64,000 nt of DNA from CBDCUC01 sp965222485 (GCA_965222485.1 CBDCUC010000030.1:310001-374000); one strand, 5' to 3'. Positions 8,506 through 18,328 are shown, counted from the stretch's first letter. Program-made: numbers and translations. Notes: generated by a model from the sequence alone, not told the origin.

Positions 8506-9849
8506 TTAGGGATCGGGTATTCCCAGCAACGTATTCGTCGTCAGCGACCAGCTAGAGCTTGATGGTTTTTTCTTTGGCTTTGCCTGCGCGGATGGGGTCG
8601 GTTTGGGTGCTGGTTTTGGCGTCTGTTGTGCCTGCTGTGGTGGTTTTTGGGTCGGCTTTGGCTTCGCTTTTGCCTTGGGTTTTGGTTTGTTTTCTAGATT
8701 TGGTTGCTTCGGCGGTTTCGGCTGTACGGTCTTTTTTGCGGGACTCTTGACGCGCTTGCGTGGTGGCGGCTGCAGTTCGGTCGTGGGCGGACCGATTGCG
8801 GCAAGTATTGCGTTGGCGGCACTTGGGCGCGCCAGGAAGCGGAATGGTTGGTCCTGGCCGGTGGCTGCGTCCGTTTCGTTTGCCGCCTCATTTCCGCGAT
8901 CGATACTGCCCGTTGTGGTGACTTGCGAACTTGTTTTGGGTTCCTTGGACGCGGCCGCCGCAGCAGAATCGTTATTGACGGTCTGCGTATTTTTTTCGTC
9001 CTTTGTCACAGGAGAACTTTGCAGCCGCTTTGTTTTCAACCTTTTGGCGGCCTCGGCCATCTCAGCTTTTGGCGGCTTGTACATGTACTTTGAGCGAATG
9101 TGCACCACCGAATAGCCACGCTTTTTTAATTCATCGAGAATGCTGGGCAGGGCTGTGGCTGTCTGCGGCTTGATGTCGTGGAATAGGATGATGCCGCCGT
9201 TGCGTTCTTCAACCTTTTTAAGCGTGTGTTTCACCAGGAAATCTGCTGATGGCGCGAAGCTGTCGTTGGATATAACGTCGACAGACATGGTTGTGATGCC
9301 GCGCTTTTGCAATTGCGACAATAAGGGGTTGGAGTCATTCAGGCCGGGGAAGCGGAAGAGAGGGGCAACGCGCTGGCCGGCGGCAACCGCGACTGCTGCG
9401 AAGCCGCTGTTGATTTCCGCCGTAGCGGTACCGATCGGCATGCGTGCAAGATTGCCTGGGTGAGAAAAGGTATGCGATCCTACCGTATGACCGTCGGAGA
9501 TTGTTTTTCGAACGATGTCAGGGTAGGCGAGCGCCATTTTGCCAACCGGAAAGAAGGTTGCCCGTGTGCAATGGCGTTCTAATGCCTCCAAAATTGGCAA
9601 GGTGATTTTTGGTGCTGGGCCGTCGTCGAACGTCAGCACGACTTCCTTCGGCTTAAGAAAGTTTGGTTCGTTTTCCAGCTTCGTGACGCGGCCGTAAAGT
9701 GCACCTGCGGTGGTGTCGATCTGGACGATACGGCTAACGCCCAGCCGGTCCTCGGTCGCAAGCGTCCCCTTTTCGCAGTCAGCTTTTGCCGGCTGGGCGA
9801 ATGAGGTCAGCAGGAGGACTAAGACGGTTGAAGCACTAGAGACACGCAT
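8506..9849 (-). CDS. Secreted NodB-type polysaccharide deacetylase, copy 1
   Basis: A 447-aa protein with signal peptide (MRVSSASTVLVLLLTSFAQPAKA) and one NodB/CE4 domain at about residues 60-260. The motifs are visible: TFDDGPAP, HTFSHPG (metal-binding H-x3-H), RFPGLN, DVISND and IILFHDI. Such enzymes remove N- or O-acetyl groups from peptidoglycan, chitin-like or exopolysaccharide chains. The last ~150 residues are low-complexity Pro/Lys/Gln/Ala, an extended basic tail that may bind anionic polymers. The ATG at 9849 has GGAG upstream and starts a proper signal peptide; a longer frame to 9963 would bury it. It is followed in the same direction by a related gene whose stop codon lies 380 bases upstream of it. 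Confidence 0.88.
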   Translation of the reverse strand: MRVSSASTVLVLLLTSFAQPAKADCEKGTLATEDRLGVSRIVQIDTTAGALYGRVTKLENEPNFLKPKEVVLTFDDGPAPKITLPILEALERHCTRATFFPVGKMALAYPDIVRKTISDGHTVGSHTFSHPGNLARMPIGTATAEINSGFAAVAVAAGQRVAPLFRFPGLNDSNPLLSQLQKRGITTMSVDVISNDSFAPSADFLVKHTLKKVEERNGGIILFHDIKPQTATALPSILDELKKRGYSVVHIRSKYMYKPPKAEMAEAAKRLKTKRLQSSPVTKDEKNTQTVNNDSAAAAASKEPKTSSQVTTTGSIDRGNEAANETDAATGQDQPFRFLARPSAANAILAAIGPPTTELQPPPRKRVKSPAKKTVQPKPPKQPNLENKPKPKAKAKPKPTQKPPQQAQQTPKPAPKPTPSAQAKPKKKPSSSSWSLTTNTLLGIPDP

Positions 9850-10230
9850 TAGGCTGCTCCATAATGTGCCTGCGCGGCGTAACAATGGCGATCTTTTAGG
9901 ATTTGAGGGCGATGGACAAGGTGGGGTTCTATAGAGGTAGTTAATCCGGTACGTGCGTGCCACACCGTCAGACTGCTATCAATTTCTAAATAAAGTCTTT
10001 TTTATCAATGTGTTGGTGCGCAACTGTGTACCAACGGCAACTAAAAAATACGCTTCTGACGGGGTTGGCATAACTGTGGAGAGGCGTTCAGTTGCCTGGA
10101 GGCTGCGCGCTTTGCCGTGTTGGTCAGGCTGGGGTCTCCGGACTGCCGCTTGCTTAGGTCAAACCAATGCCCTTGTGCACGATTTTTGGCCTATCGATTG
10201 CTCCAGGCTCCGATAGCGCCAGACCGTGCG

Positions 10231-11430
10231 CTAATAGCTTTGGAAGGGGTTGTTGAGCGGAAAAATGCTCTCACCCTTTTTTGCGCGTTTTGATGATCGC
10301 GTTTTGTTGCGCCGTTTTGGCGTTTCTTTCGACTGATCATCGTCTGACGGCGTTGTGGACGCACTGTCGGTGTCTGCATCGTTTTCGATCTTGCTGGTCG
10401 GTTCTGCCTTGGCCGTCCGCTTCGGTTTTGGCGTGTATGTCAGCGGTTCCGGATCCGGCAGGTTCTGGGCGATGGGCCAAACGATCGAACGGGCGACCAG
10501 TGGGCGGCTTGATGCTGCGCGTTTGCGCTTCTCGATCTCCTTACGCGCCAGAATGTCGTACTTTTCTATCGTCTTGGTTGGTTCCTTGGCGACGATGTGG
10601 ACAATCTTATAGCCGTTACGCTTTAGCTGGTTGAGTAGACTTGATATGGCACTTGCGGTGGAGCGCTGGATATCGTGAAAAAGCAAAATGCCTTTGCCCT
10701 TGCGCTTCAAACCGGCAAGGATTCGGCTGTTTACGCTGCTTCCCGATCGTGTCTTGTAGTCTTTTGAATCGACATCGATGGAAAAGATACCAATCTGGCG
10801 TGCCTGCAGGCGCCGCTGTGATTGCTTCGGATCGCTGAGATAGGGGAAGCGGAAGAATGGCGCGACCGGTTTGCCCAGTGCTTGCGAGACGGCGCTGATG
10901 CCAAGCTCAACTTCTCGTTCGCGTCGCGATGCCCCAAGGCGCCCCTGATTGAGATGCGACCAGGTGTGCGTTCCAACGGTGTGGCCACGTCTGGCGATCT
11001 CGCGAACCATATCGGGGTCGCTGACGGCCATGCGGCCAACCATAAAGAAGGTCGCTTTGGTGCAATGAGCTTCCAGCGCGTTCAGGACCTTTGTGGTGTA
11101 ACGGCGTAATGGCCCGTCGTCGAAGGTGAGCACAACCTCGCCCGGTTTCAGGAAATCGATCTCCGGGTACTGTTGAAGGCCAAACCGTGGGCCGCTTTTG
11201 GTATCGATCTCGACGACGCGAGAGACGCCCAGTATTCCTTTGCGTTCGTTGCAAGGTTTGGGTGCGGCCTGTGCAGTTGGTGCGGTTGCGGCCGACGAAA
11301 TCGCGACGGCGCAGATCATGGCAACAGTGCGCAAGGATGTTTCGAACCGGGCTCTTTGGGACCGGCAATGCAGACCGGCCGACTGCGTCGCCAAACCAAC
11401 GTACGCTTTCCTATCGATGTTTGACCACAT
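10231..11430 (-). CDS. Secreted NodB-type polysaccharide deacetylase, copy 2
   Basis: A 399-aa paralogue of copy 1. After a long basic N-region and a hydrophobic signal (about residues 35-55, ending TAQAA) comes the CE4 domain with TFDDGPLR, HTWSHLNQ, RFPYLSD, DVDSKD and ILLFHDI. Both the Asp pair and the H-x3-H metal ligands are present, so it should be active. The C-terminal ~110 residues are charged, disordered and end in KRAKKGESIFPLNNP. AGGAGG about 8 bases before the ATG at 11430 supports this start. The tandem arrangement with copy 1 suggests gene duplication and separate substrates or timing. Confidence 0.88.
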   Translation of the reverse strand: MWSNIDRKAYVGLATQSAGLHCRSQRARFETSLRTVAMICAVAISSAATAPTAQAAPKPCNERKGILGVSRVVEIDTKSGPRFGLQQYPEIDFLKPGEVVLTFDDGPLRRYTTKVLNALEAHCTKATFFMVGRMAVSDPDMVREIARRGHTVGTHTWSHLNQGRLGASRREREVELGISAVSQALGKPVAPFFRFPYLSDPKQSQRRLQARQIGIFSIDVDSKDYKTRSGSSVNSRILAGLKRKGKGILLFHDIQRSTASAISSLLNQLKRNGYKIVHIVAKEPTKTIEKYDILARKEIEKRKRAASSRPLVARSIVWPIAQNLPDPEPLTYTPKPKRTAKAEPTSKIENDADTDSASTTPSDDDQSKETPKRRNKTRSSKRAKKGESIFPLNNPFQSY

Positions 11431-11828
11431 CGGGGCGATCCTCCTGGGGACACTGTTTGACTGCGTCGGTTCCTCTCGGCGATTTTGCCGCGCTACCGCG
11501 CATTGCATGCGAACCTGAAAACATTACGAAGGCCGTTGCAGCAAAATCGGTTCTGCCCGGCAACATAAGCTGCTGTCGATCGATATAATACAGTTCTCAT
11601 GGATTGCTAAGTGGCCTGATGGCTACAGATCCCGATTTATTGGCGCAGGGCGTTGCCGCAAAGCACCAAAGGAACAGGGACTTGCGCACAAGTTGCGCGT
11701 GCCGGGCGTGATTGATTGTGCTAAGCGCAGGACGCTGACGCGATTGTTACCCAAGACAAGTGCCCAAAGTTCCAATTCTGGCCATCGGCACGGCCAACTT
11801 ACGGCGTGATACAGGGGTGTTGAATTCA

Positions 11829-13217
11829 ATGAGTGAGCAAGGCGGGCAAGCAGCGCGAAGCGAAAGCGCCTTGGGCAGCACGCGCGACAGCGGCGAAGTG
11901 GTTCATGCCGTGTCCGAGGCCCTCGGGTCGGGGGCGGTCGAGACCGTCAAGTCACTCGTTGCCGAGTTCACGGCACCTGATCTTGCAGATCTCATCGAAC
12001 TTTTGGATGCCGACGAACGGGCCTCTTTTGTCAAGGCAATGGGCGCTGAGTTCGACTTTGAAGCGTTCTCCGAACTTGATGAGACCGTTCGCGACCAACT
12101 CTCAGAGGAATTGCCCAACCAACTCTTGGCGCAGGCGGCCCAAGAACTCGATACAGACGATGCGGCCTACCTTCTAGAAAACTTGGAGGAAAGCGACCGG
12201 CAGGAAATTTTCGAGCAGCTGCCGACGGTCGATCGCGCCGCGCTTGAGAGAAACTTCGAGTATGAGGAGGATACCGCCGGGCGCCTGATGCAGGCCGATT
12301 ACGTGACGGTCGCGCCTTTTTGGACGATCGGCCAGGTTATCGACTACCTCAGGGCGAGCGAAAATCTTCCCGACGTGTTCTCCGAGATCTTTGTTGTTGA
12401 CCCGGCCTACAAGGTCCTTGGCAGTGTCGATCTATCAAGGCTGGTCCGCACAAAGCGGCATGTGCGCGTCGATTCGATCATGAACAGTGAGCGCGTGATC
12501 GTTAAAGCGACCGATGACCAGGAAGAAGTTGCGCGGGCCTTCGGCCGCTTTGACCTGATGTCTGCACCGGTTGTCGATGACAATGAGCGGCTTGTCGGCG
12601 TGGTTACCGTCGATGACGTCGTCGATGTGATCCAGGAAGAGGCGGACGAAGATATGCGTGCACTGGCCGGTGTCGGCGACGAAACCCTGGCCGACAGCGT
12701 CTATTGGACGACGCGTTCGCGCGTTCCCTGGCTGGTTGTCAATCTGGCCACCGCGATTCTCGCCTCCCTGGTGATCAAGCTTTTCGATGCGAGCATCGAG
12801 CAAATGGTGGCGCTTGCCGTGCTTATGCCGATTGTGGCGTCGATGGGAGGCAACGCCGGTACCCAAACCATGACCGTGACCGTGCGTGCGTTGGCGACAA
12901 ACAAGCTGGGGCGGGTTAATGCGCCGCGTGTGATCATGCGTGAAACGCTGGTGGGTGTGCTCAACGGGTTGATCTTGTCCGTGATTATGGCTGCTGTAAC
13001 ATTTGTCTGGTTCGGATCTGGAATGCTTGGCGGGGTGATCGCGGTGGCGATGGTGATTAACCTGCTCGCCGCCGCGCTTGCAGGTATTCTCATACCTCTG
13101 GCTATGGACCGGATGGAGTTAGACCCGGCGCCTGCCTCTGGTGTTTTTGTCACAACAGTGACCGATGTCGTCGGGTTTTTTGCGTTCCTAGGACTGGCGG
13201 CGTTGTGGATCTTGTAA
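11829..13217 (+). CDS. mgtE: Magnesium transporter/channel MgtE
   Basis: A 462-aa protein with the full MgtE order: acidic superhelical N-domain (about residues 35-145), tandem CBS domains (about 155-275) with SAPVVDDNERLVGVVTVDD, and a five-helix channel domain (about 298-462) containing the ion-selectivity motif GGNAGTQTMT (340-349). It is a Mg2+-gated channel that closes when cytoplasmic Mg2+ binds the N and CBS domains. An in-frame ATG at 11829 follows a less likely upstream start at 11760. I looked for an M-box riboswitch in the 400-base upstream region and saw none. The gene converges with the coiled-coil protein gene at 13291. Confidence 0.95.
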   Translation: MSEQGGQAARSESALGSTRDSGEVVHAVSEALGSGAVETVKSLVAEFTAPDLADLIELLDADERASFVKAMGAEFDFEAFSELDETVRDQLSEELPNQLLAQAAQELDTDDAAYLLENLEESDRQEIFEQLPTVDRAALERNFEYEEDTAGRLMQADYVTVAPFWTIGQVIDYLRASENLPDVFSEIFVVDPAYKVLGSVDLSRLVRTKRHVRVDSIMNSERVIVKATDDQEEVARAFGRFDLMSAPVVDDNERLVGVVTVDDVVDVIQEEADEDMRALAGVGDETLADSVYWTTRSRVPWLVVNLATAILASLVIKLFDASIEQMVALAVLMPIVASMGGNAGTQTMTVTVRALATNKLGRVNAPRVIMRETLVGVLNGLILSVIMAAVTFVWFGSGMLGGVIAVAMVINLLAAALAGILIPLAMDRMELDPAPASGVFVTTVTDVVGFFAFLGLAALWIL

Positions 13218-13290
13218 GCGGTTGAAGCCGGAGCGGGTGCGATTGCTGACGTTGGCCACGTATGATGATGCCTGGCGAATGACTCTGCAC

Positions 13291-14646
13291 TTACGAGGTG
13301 GGGGCATCCAGTCGGCGCGTGAGGTTTTCGAATTCGCGCCGCAATTCTTCGTTCTTAAAAATCTGATCGAATGTTGGTGCTTCCAATTTCTGAATGGCGT
13401 CGAATGAGGCGGCGCCGTCACGCATCAGATTGCGCAGCTGGAAGCTGGCTTCAACTGTGTCGTAGGTATTGTCGGCAATGTTGAGGTCATGGGTGGCACG
13501 GGTGCGTGCGCGGGCAATCTGCTCACGCTGCTGTTGAAGATAGCGCTTGTAGCCGCGTGCCGTTTGCTCAGCCAGCTGCTGGCTCTTTTGATTGGCGCGC
13601 AAAGCCTTCTTCTGATCCGGACGGTTGTTTGCCTTCAATAGCCTGCGGGTCTTCGCGCGCGCCTGCGCAATGTCGTTTAGAATTGCGTTGAGCTTGGGCA
13701 GGTAGTTTTTGTCGATCTTTTCGATTGTTTGGTTCTGGGCGTGCACCAGCATGGCGAATAAGGTCGCGTGCATGGCAAAGTACTTGCGGGCGGCCTTGAG
13801 GTTGTCCCCACTCACACCCATCAATTCGCCAAGCTGACGGTCGATGAGTTTTGCGGCGTTGAATACGGCAACGAGCCTTACGAGGTCTCCGGACAGGACA
13901 CCGTCGAGCAGGAGATCGAGTTGTGCATCGGTCAAGTCAACGCCGGAGTCGCGTAGGCCCGTGCGGATTTCCTTCTTGGCCTTGATGATCTCGGCCTCAT
14001 TTTCCTCGATACGCTTTTCGGTATCCTTGATCTCAGTGGCAAGGCTTTCAACTGTGTCGGTCAGGACACCTGGCAGTAGGCCGTCTTTGGGTGCGGTGAT
14101 GCGCTTTTCTTTCAGCGCTGCGATGTGGTCTTCATTTTGGCGAATGTTCTGGCGCAATTCCTCGACACGTTTTTGCACTTCCACGACCGGTACGTCTGTC
14201 ACGATTCCTAGTGCTGAATCGAGAAGGTCGCGAATTTTGGCCTGACGGTCTTCTTTTGTCTCTGTCCAAAGCGGGGCGACAAGAAAGTCGTCATTGCCAG
14301 GTAGCCGCTTGGCTTCGGAACGCTGCTCGGCGGTGTCAGCCAAGATGGCGTCAACCGCACGCATCAGGCTGCGCGCCTGCTCGTATTCCTTTTCGCCGGC
14401 ACGTGGGTCGGCGGGTGTTGCTTCGTCTTCCGCCTTATCCTTTTTGGCGATCTTCAGCTTGGCTTTGATTTCGCTGGCGCTCTCCTGCAAGAGGCGCGTA
14501 ATTGAATCAGCCGGTTCGGCATTGGCCTGGACAGTGACAAAGCTCATGGCCGCCAAGGCGGAGCCAAGCGCGCCCAATGCTGGCGTACCTACCTTCGATT
14601 GCCAACATTTGGCGGTTTTAGTTGCTGTTGTTGCCTGAGTTTTCAT
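13291..14646 (-). CDS. Periplasmic coiled-coil protein of unknown function
   Basis: A 451-aa protein. Residues about 18-43 form a signal peptide (hydrophobic, ending VQANAEP). The rest is strongly helical with heptad-like Glu/Lys/Arg/Gln content, for example EELRQNIRQNEDHIAAL near 165-185 and the basic QQLAEQTARGYKRYLQQQR near 365-385, and it has almost no cysteine. No enzyme motif is visible. It resembles conserved hypothetical exported proteins of Hyphomicrobiales. The gene is monocistronic; the next gene in the same direction starts at 15592 and ends at 14810. An envelope scaffold role is a guess. Confidence 0.7.
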   Translation of the reverse strand: MKTQATTATKTAKCWQSKVGTPALGALGSALAAMSFVTVQANAEPADSITRLLQESASEIKAKLKIAKKDKAEDEATPADPRAGEKEYEQARSLMRAVDAILADTAEQRSEAKRLPGNDDFLVAPLWTETKEDRQAKIRDLLDSALGIVTDVPVVEVQKRVEELRQNIRQNEDHIAALKEKRITAPKDGLLPGVLTDTVESLATEIKDTEKRIEENEAEIIKAKKEIRTGLRDSGVDLTDAQLDLLLDGVLSGDLVRLVAVFNAAKLIDRQLGELMGVSGDNLKAARKYFAMHATLFAMLVHAQNQTIEKIDKNYLPKLNAILNDIAQARAKTRRLLKANNRPDQKKALRANQKSQQLAEQTARGYKRYLQQQREQIARARTRATHDLNIADNTYDTVEASFQLRNLMRDGAASFDAIQKLEAPTFDQIFKNEELRREFENLTRRLDAPTS

Positions 14647-14809
14647 GGAGGCAGTTAAGCTTGGCGATTAGGGCGTGGTCATGGTGTCTTGGCGTTAAGA
14701 CTACCGCGTGCTGGAAAAAACAGATGTTTTTCCAGGGTTTTTGGTCATTTGCCGCTGTTTTCGTGCCCAGGTTTCCGTGGGCGCTGGGGTGCCGCCTTAA
14801 GCCCGTCAA

Positions 14810-15592
14810 TTAGGTATTGATGGCGGTGTTTGCCTTGCCAATCAGCTCTACCAACGCATTGTCAATCTGGCGTGCGTCGTCGAGCAGGATCATATGCGAA
14901 ATGGTATCAGGTACCGATGCAGCGCCAGCGGGAAAGCGTGGCTGCACAAGCTGATCTGAATAGGGATGGTCCGGTCGGAGGCTCAGTCCCAGGTGCAGTT
15001 GACGTGGCGAGATGGCCAGAATGGCGAAGATATCGGGATTGGCAAACTGTATATGACCGGTGGCCGCCTGTACCGTGGTGTCAGGTAGTTGGCGCCTAAC
15101 CTCCTGGACGAGGAAACGGGCAAGCGGCGCATAAGCTTTAGCGCGTGCGTACAAAGCCTCAAGCTGTTCGTCGTTGGTTGTGGGATCGCCTTTTCCAGGA
15201 ACCGTGTCCGGGCGTATAGGTTTGGCTGCCGCCGGAGAAGTTGCCATGGGCAATGAGCGTTTAGATCCGAGCCCTGAGGGACGGCCTGCGCCCGCAGTTG
15301 GTGCTGCCGGTGCGTCATCAGTGATGACGTGTGCGACCGCTGCCGGTTGGTTCTCGATGGAATCGGGGACATCCATCAGATAGATCGGCTGTCCACCGTT
15401 ATGGTGGATGCGTTCCAGCCAGGATGCGCGTGCAAAGATGAACCCCTGCTGGCGCAGCCAATCGATGATGTCGTTGCGGTGTTCCAGCTTCTGCGCGGCA
15501 ATTGCCGACATCCACTCCGCCAGGTCTCGGCCGGTGTCGGCCTTCAGGTGCGTGAGGAATTCGCGTTCCTTCTGGGCAAAATCAGCGCTCAT
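14810..15592 (-). CDS. DUF4287/DUF5655-like protein
   Basis: A 260-aa soluble protein. The N-terminal ~75 residues (FLTHLKADTGRDLAEWM, HRNDIIDWLRQQGF, ASWLERIHHNGG) match the DUF4287 pattern. A Pro/Ala-rich linker (about 95-145) leads to a C-terminal domain with EALYARAKAYAPLARFLVQ and a predicted DUF5655 fold. The function of both domains is unknown. The ATG at 15592 is chosen over 15658 because the latter would overlap the upstream methyltransferase gene by 47 bases; GAGGAC precedes the chosen start. The 20-base gap to the upstream gene suggests one transcript. Confidence 0.65.
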   Translation of the reverse strand: MSADFAQKEREFLTHLKADTGRDLAEWMSAIAAQKLEHRNDIIDWLRQQGFIFARASWLERIHHNGGQPIYLMDVPDSIENQPAAVAHVITDDAPAAPTAGAGRPSGLGSKRSLPMATSPAAAKPIRPDTVPGKGDPTTNDEQLEALYARAKAYAPLARFLVQEVRRQLPDTTVQAATGHIQFANPDIFAILAISPRQLHLGLSLRPDHPYSDQLVQPRFPAGAASVPDTISHMILLDDARQIDNALVELIGKANTAINT

Positions 15593-15611
15593 GGTCTGGG
15601 CCGCATTGTCC

Positions 15612-16106
15612 TCAAATCCAACGGCGGGTTTTGGCCATGTATTCTTTATAGGCCTCACCGAACCGTGCGGTCAGGTGTTTTTCCTCGGGGAGTATAGATA
15701 GCAGCGTTACGGCAAGCACAAAAACAGGCGTCAGAATGACGAACCAGATGTTCTTTGTCAGCTCTGCAATCCCGAACAAAATCAATGCATCGGCAAGATA
15801 GATAGGATTGCGGCACAAGGCGTAGGGTCCATCAGTTACCAGCTGATCTGCCGCCCGGTGCGGCATTGTGGTGGTATTGTTTCGGCGCAAGGTTGCAATA
15901 GCCCAAATCATCAATGCGATGCCAGAAACACCGATTGCGTAGCCGACAACGCGGCCGGAAATATCGTCCAGTCCTGGCCAATCCAGCGGGTAAATTCGTC
16001 CTAGTTGCCATGCACCCAGGATAGTCAGGGCCAGCAGTAATGGTGGCCATGGGACGGTCGCTGGCGGCTGCTGGTTGGTCTGGTTGCGTGCTTCCTCGTG
16101 GTTCAT
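15612..16106 (-). CDS. Isoprenylcysteine carboxyl methyltransferase-like membrane protein
   Basis: A 164-aa protein with about four membrane segments and the C-terminal signature GPYALCRNPIYLADALIL, then LPEEKHLTARFGEAYKEY, which forms the SAM-binding and active-site region in ICMT/PEMT-type enzymes. Bacterial members of this family methylate small or lipid substrates that are mostly unknown. The ATG at 16106 begins a Glu/Gln-rich N-terminus directly before the first hydrophobic segment; a longer frame to 16313 adds unconserved residues. A second family member is encoded at 33643-34164. Confidence 0.8.
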   Translation of the reverse strand: MNHEEARNQTNQQPPATVPWPPLLLALTILGAWQLGRIYPLDWPGLDDISGRVVGYAIGVSGIALMIWAIATLRRNNTTTMPHRAADQLVTDGPYALCRNPIYLADALILFGIAELTKNIWFVILTPVFVLAVTLLSILPEEKHLTARFGEAYKEYMAKTRRWI

Positions 16107-16546
16107 GGCTGTTTGACTCGTCCGTGGCGCAAGACGAACTTGCGCCGTTGCTGGTTGCTGACGATTTCCCGTTTCAAAATCGGATTGTCGGTCGCATAGG
16201 TGCCGTCTGGAGAACTTATAGCAGATGCGCGCGGTGATTCTTAGAGTTTCGACGACTGCGGCCTGCCCGCCTTGTCCAAGTCTTGGGATATGTGAGAGGT
16301 GCGCCTGAGCCATTTTTATGGTGCGTGCAGAGCTGGATCATGAAAACGAGGGCTTGGAGTTTCTAAGCAAGAACTGCCAGGTTTGGTCGAGTTTTCGTCG
16401 TTGCCACGCTTTGGACAGCATTTAGCATTTTGAAATGTGCGCAGAAGGGCACTTTTTCCGTTCACGTTGTGGCAGTGGTAAAGCGAGACAGAAATTGACT
16501 TGGCATCGTGAGCGTCGTTCTTGAATTGGCGTATGGAGCAACATCA

Positions 16547-16864
16547 ATGAAAAATATTGCACGTGTAGTAATAATCGCATCGGCCGGGCTTTTGATTTCC
16601 GCGAACGCAGGTCTTGCAGATTCTACAAGCCGGCCGAAGTACGGGTGTTTCAAGGTTACGGCTGATAGCCTCAATATCCGCGCACGGCCTTACGCCAGTT
16701 CAAAGGTTATCGGAGCGGCCAGCAAGGGTGATATTCTTATCAAGCGTTACCGTTTTTGTACGCCTCGCGGTTTCTGGTGCGCCGTCACTCACGGCGATCT
16801 GAAGGGGTATGCCGATAAGAAGTTCATGAAGAAGACCGCCTGTCCTGCAAGTATGTCGAAATAG
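16547..16864 (+). CDS. Exported SH3b-domain protein
   Basis: A 105-aa protein with a signal peptide (residues 1-25, ending ANAGLAD) and a bacterial SH3 domain: VTADSLNIRARPYASSKVIGA, GFWCAVTHGDLKGYADKKFM. SH3b domains bind peptidoglycan stem peptides or act as periplasmic binding modules. Three cysteines are present, two probably paired. GGAG 9 bases upstream supports the ATG at 16547. The preceding 440 bases, back to the methyltransferase start at 16106, hold no supported gene. Confidence 0.82.
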   Translation: MKNIARVVIIASAGLLISANAGLADSTSRPKYGCFKVTADSLNIRARPYASSKVIGAASKGDILIKRYRFCTPRGFWCAVTHGDLKGYADKKFMKKTACPASMSK

Positions 16865-16994
16865 GTGCAAGTGATTTTGCCTTGGCGCCGGGTTCTCCGC
16901 GTCTATCATTCGTGGGTAAGTATCGGTCGGTATTGACGCGATGGATGGATAGCCTGCGTCGCTTGCTATTGTCCGCTGAGCTGAGAACCCTTGC

Positions 16995-17804
16995 ATGTCC
17001 TATGTCCTCTCCAAGCTCGGTGCGCTGCTGATCCAACCCTCGTTTCTTACGGTGTCCGCCATTGTCGTGGGTCTGGCGGTTGCGGGCTTTACAACGCGAA
17101 CGCGATTGGGGTTGCGGCTGAGCTTCGGTGGCGTGGCTTTTCTTTTGCTTGCCGGTTTTTTGCCTTTGGGCAATGCCGTCGTGTTGCCGCTGGAGGAACG
17201 GTTTGCAGGAGAGGCGTTGCCCGGCCCACGGGAGGATGTTGCAGGCATCATCATACTTGGTGGGTTTGAAGACGGGTGGGTGAGCGCGGGCCGAGGCGGT
17301 TTGGGTGTCAACGAGGCGGCGGAACGACTGACGGAGGGCGTGAGGCTCGCATTACGCTGGCCTGAGGCAAAGGTGGTGTTCACAGGTGCTGCCGGAGGCT
17401 TGTTTGTCAGCCCGACGGATGCGGCTGCGCCGGTTGGACGCTTTCTTGCCGATGTCGGTATTGGCGAAGACCGCATTGTCTTAGAACGCAACGCCCAGAA
17501 CACATACCAGAATGCCCAGTTCGCTGCGGCACTGGTAAAACCGCGACCGGATCAGCGCTGGGTTTTGGTGACATCGGCCTATCACATGCCGCGGTCAATC
17601 GGCGTTTTTAGACAGGCTGGTTTTAATGTGATCGCGGCGAACGTTGATTACCGTACGCGCGGGACACAAGATTTGATGCGAAACTTTGGCAGTATACCCG
17701 CGGGCCTGCAACGGCTTGATCTTGGTGTACGTGAGTGGGCAGGGCTGCTGGCCTACTGGTTAAAGGGGCGCACGGACGCGTTTTTGCCTGGTCCCAGGAA
17801 GTGA
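16995..17804 (+). CDS. YdcF-family (DUF218) membrane protein
   Basis: A 269-aa protein with two N-terminal membrane helices (about residues 15-35 and 43-62) and a periplasmic DUF218 domain from about 82. GIIILGGFEDGW, the AAERLTEGVRLALRWPEAKVVFTG block, NTYQNAQF and VLVTSAYHMPRSIGVFRQAGF are all typical. The E. coli members ElyC and YdcF are linked to envelope polysaccharide metabolism and lipid carrier recycling. The ATG at 16995 lies 21 residues before the first helix. Its neighbours are also envelope proteins. Confidence 0.87.
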   Translation: MSYVLSKLGALLIQPSFLTVSAIVVGLAVAGFTTRTRLGLRLSFGGVAFLLLAGFLPLGNAVVLPLEERFAGEALPGPREDVAGIIILGGFEDGWVSAGRGGLGVNEAAERLTEGVRLALRWPEAKVVFTGAAGGLFVSPTDAAAPVGRFLADVGIGEDRIVLERNAQNTYQNAQFAAALVKPRPDQRWVLVTSAYHMPRSIGVFRQAGFNVIAANVDYRTRGTQDLMRNFGSIPAGLQRLDLGVREWAGLLAYWLKGRTDAFLPGPRK

Positions 17805-17830
17805 CCGCGAGGGGTGCGGATGCCGAAATA

Positions 17831-18328
17831 CTATTGTGGGCGCGGCGTTTCGCGGAAGTCTTTTGATTGCAGCTCCGCGTCAAGATTGAAGGTGCGGCAG
17901 CCCTTCTTTTGTAACTGGCCATTGTAGGCTTCAAGCATTGCGCGATCTCTAGCGTACTGCGCATTCTGGTCTAGCCTTTGAGACGTACCTCCGACCAGTG
18001 GCTCAACAGCAGACTGGAGCGCGGCGGAGATGGACGAGCCAGATGTGCGCTTCGCGTGATCACGAAGCTCCAGAATTCTAATTTGCATCCGGCCGGTGAG
18101 TTTGCCGCAGTCGAGCTTCTTTTCCTCTTCGCTCAACATGTAACTGCCGTTGACGTACTTGGGTTTGGCCGGCGTTTGACTGTTGGACGTGAACATGCTG
18201 CCACTTGGCAGGCCGACGCTTGGCAGGGAACCTGCGCAGCCAGCGAGCAAACAAGCGCAAAAAACCGCGATGGCAACGCCGTGCGGTGACGTCTTAGCTT
18301 TTCGGGCGTGCGGTGGCATCGCTGGCAT
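17831..18328 (-). CDS. Lipoprotein of unknown function
   Basis: A 165-aa protein with a lipobox LLAGC, Cys31 being the lipidated residue. The mature part has a Ser/Pro-rich linker, then EEEKKLDCGKLTGRMQIRILELRDHAKR and a helical C-terminus with one more cysteine in QKKGCRTFN, so the two could form a disulfide. No named domain recognised. It converges with the YdcF gene, 26 bases between stops. Confidence 0.72.
   Translation of the reverse strand: MPAMPPHARKAKTSPHGVAIAVFCACLLAGCAGSLPSVGLPSGSMFTSNSQTPAKPKYVNGSYMLSEEEKKLDCGKLTGRMQIRILELRDHAKRTSGSSISAALQSAVEPLVGGTSQRLDQNAQYARDRAMLEAYNGQLQKKGCRTFNLDAELQSKDFRETPRPQ

Noticed and set aside
11431..11828. Possible M-box or other Mg2+ riboswitch in front of mgtE
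   Set aside because: No match to the conserved M-box blocks and no terminator or sequester hairpin was visible.
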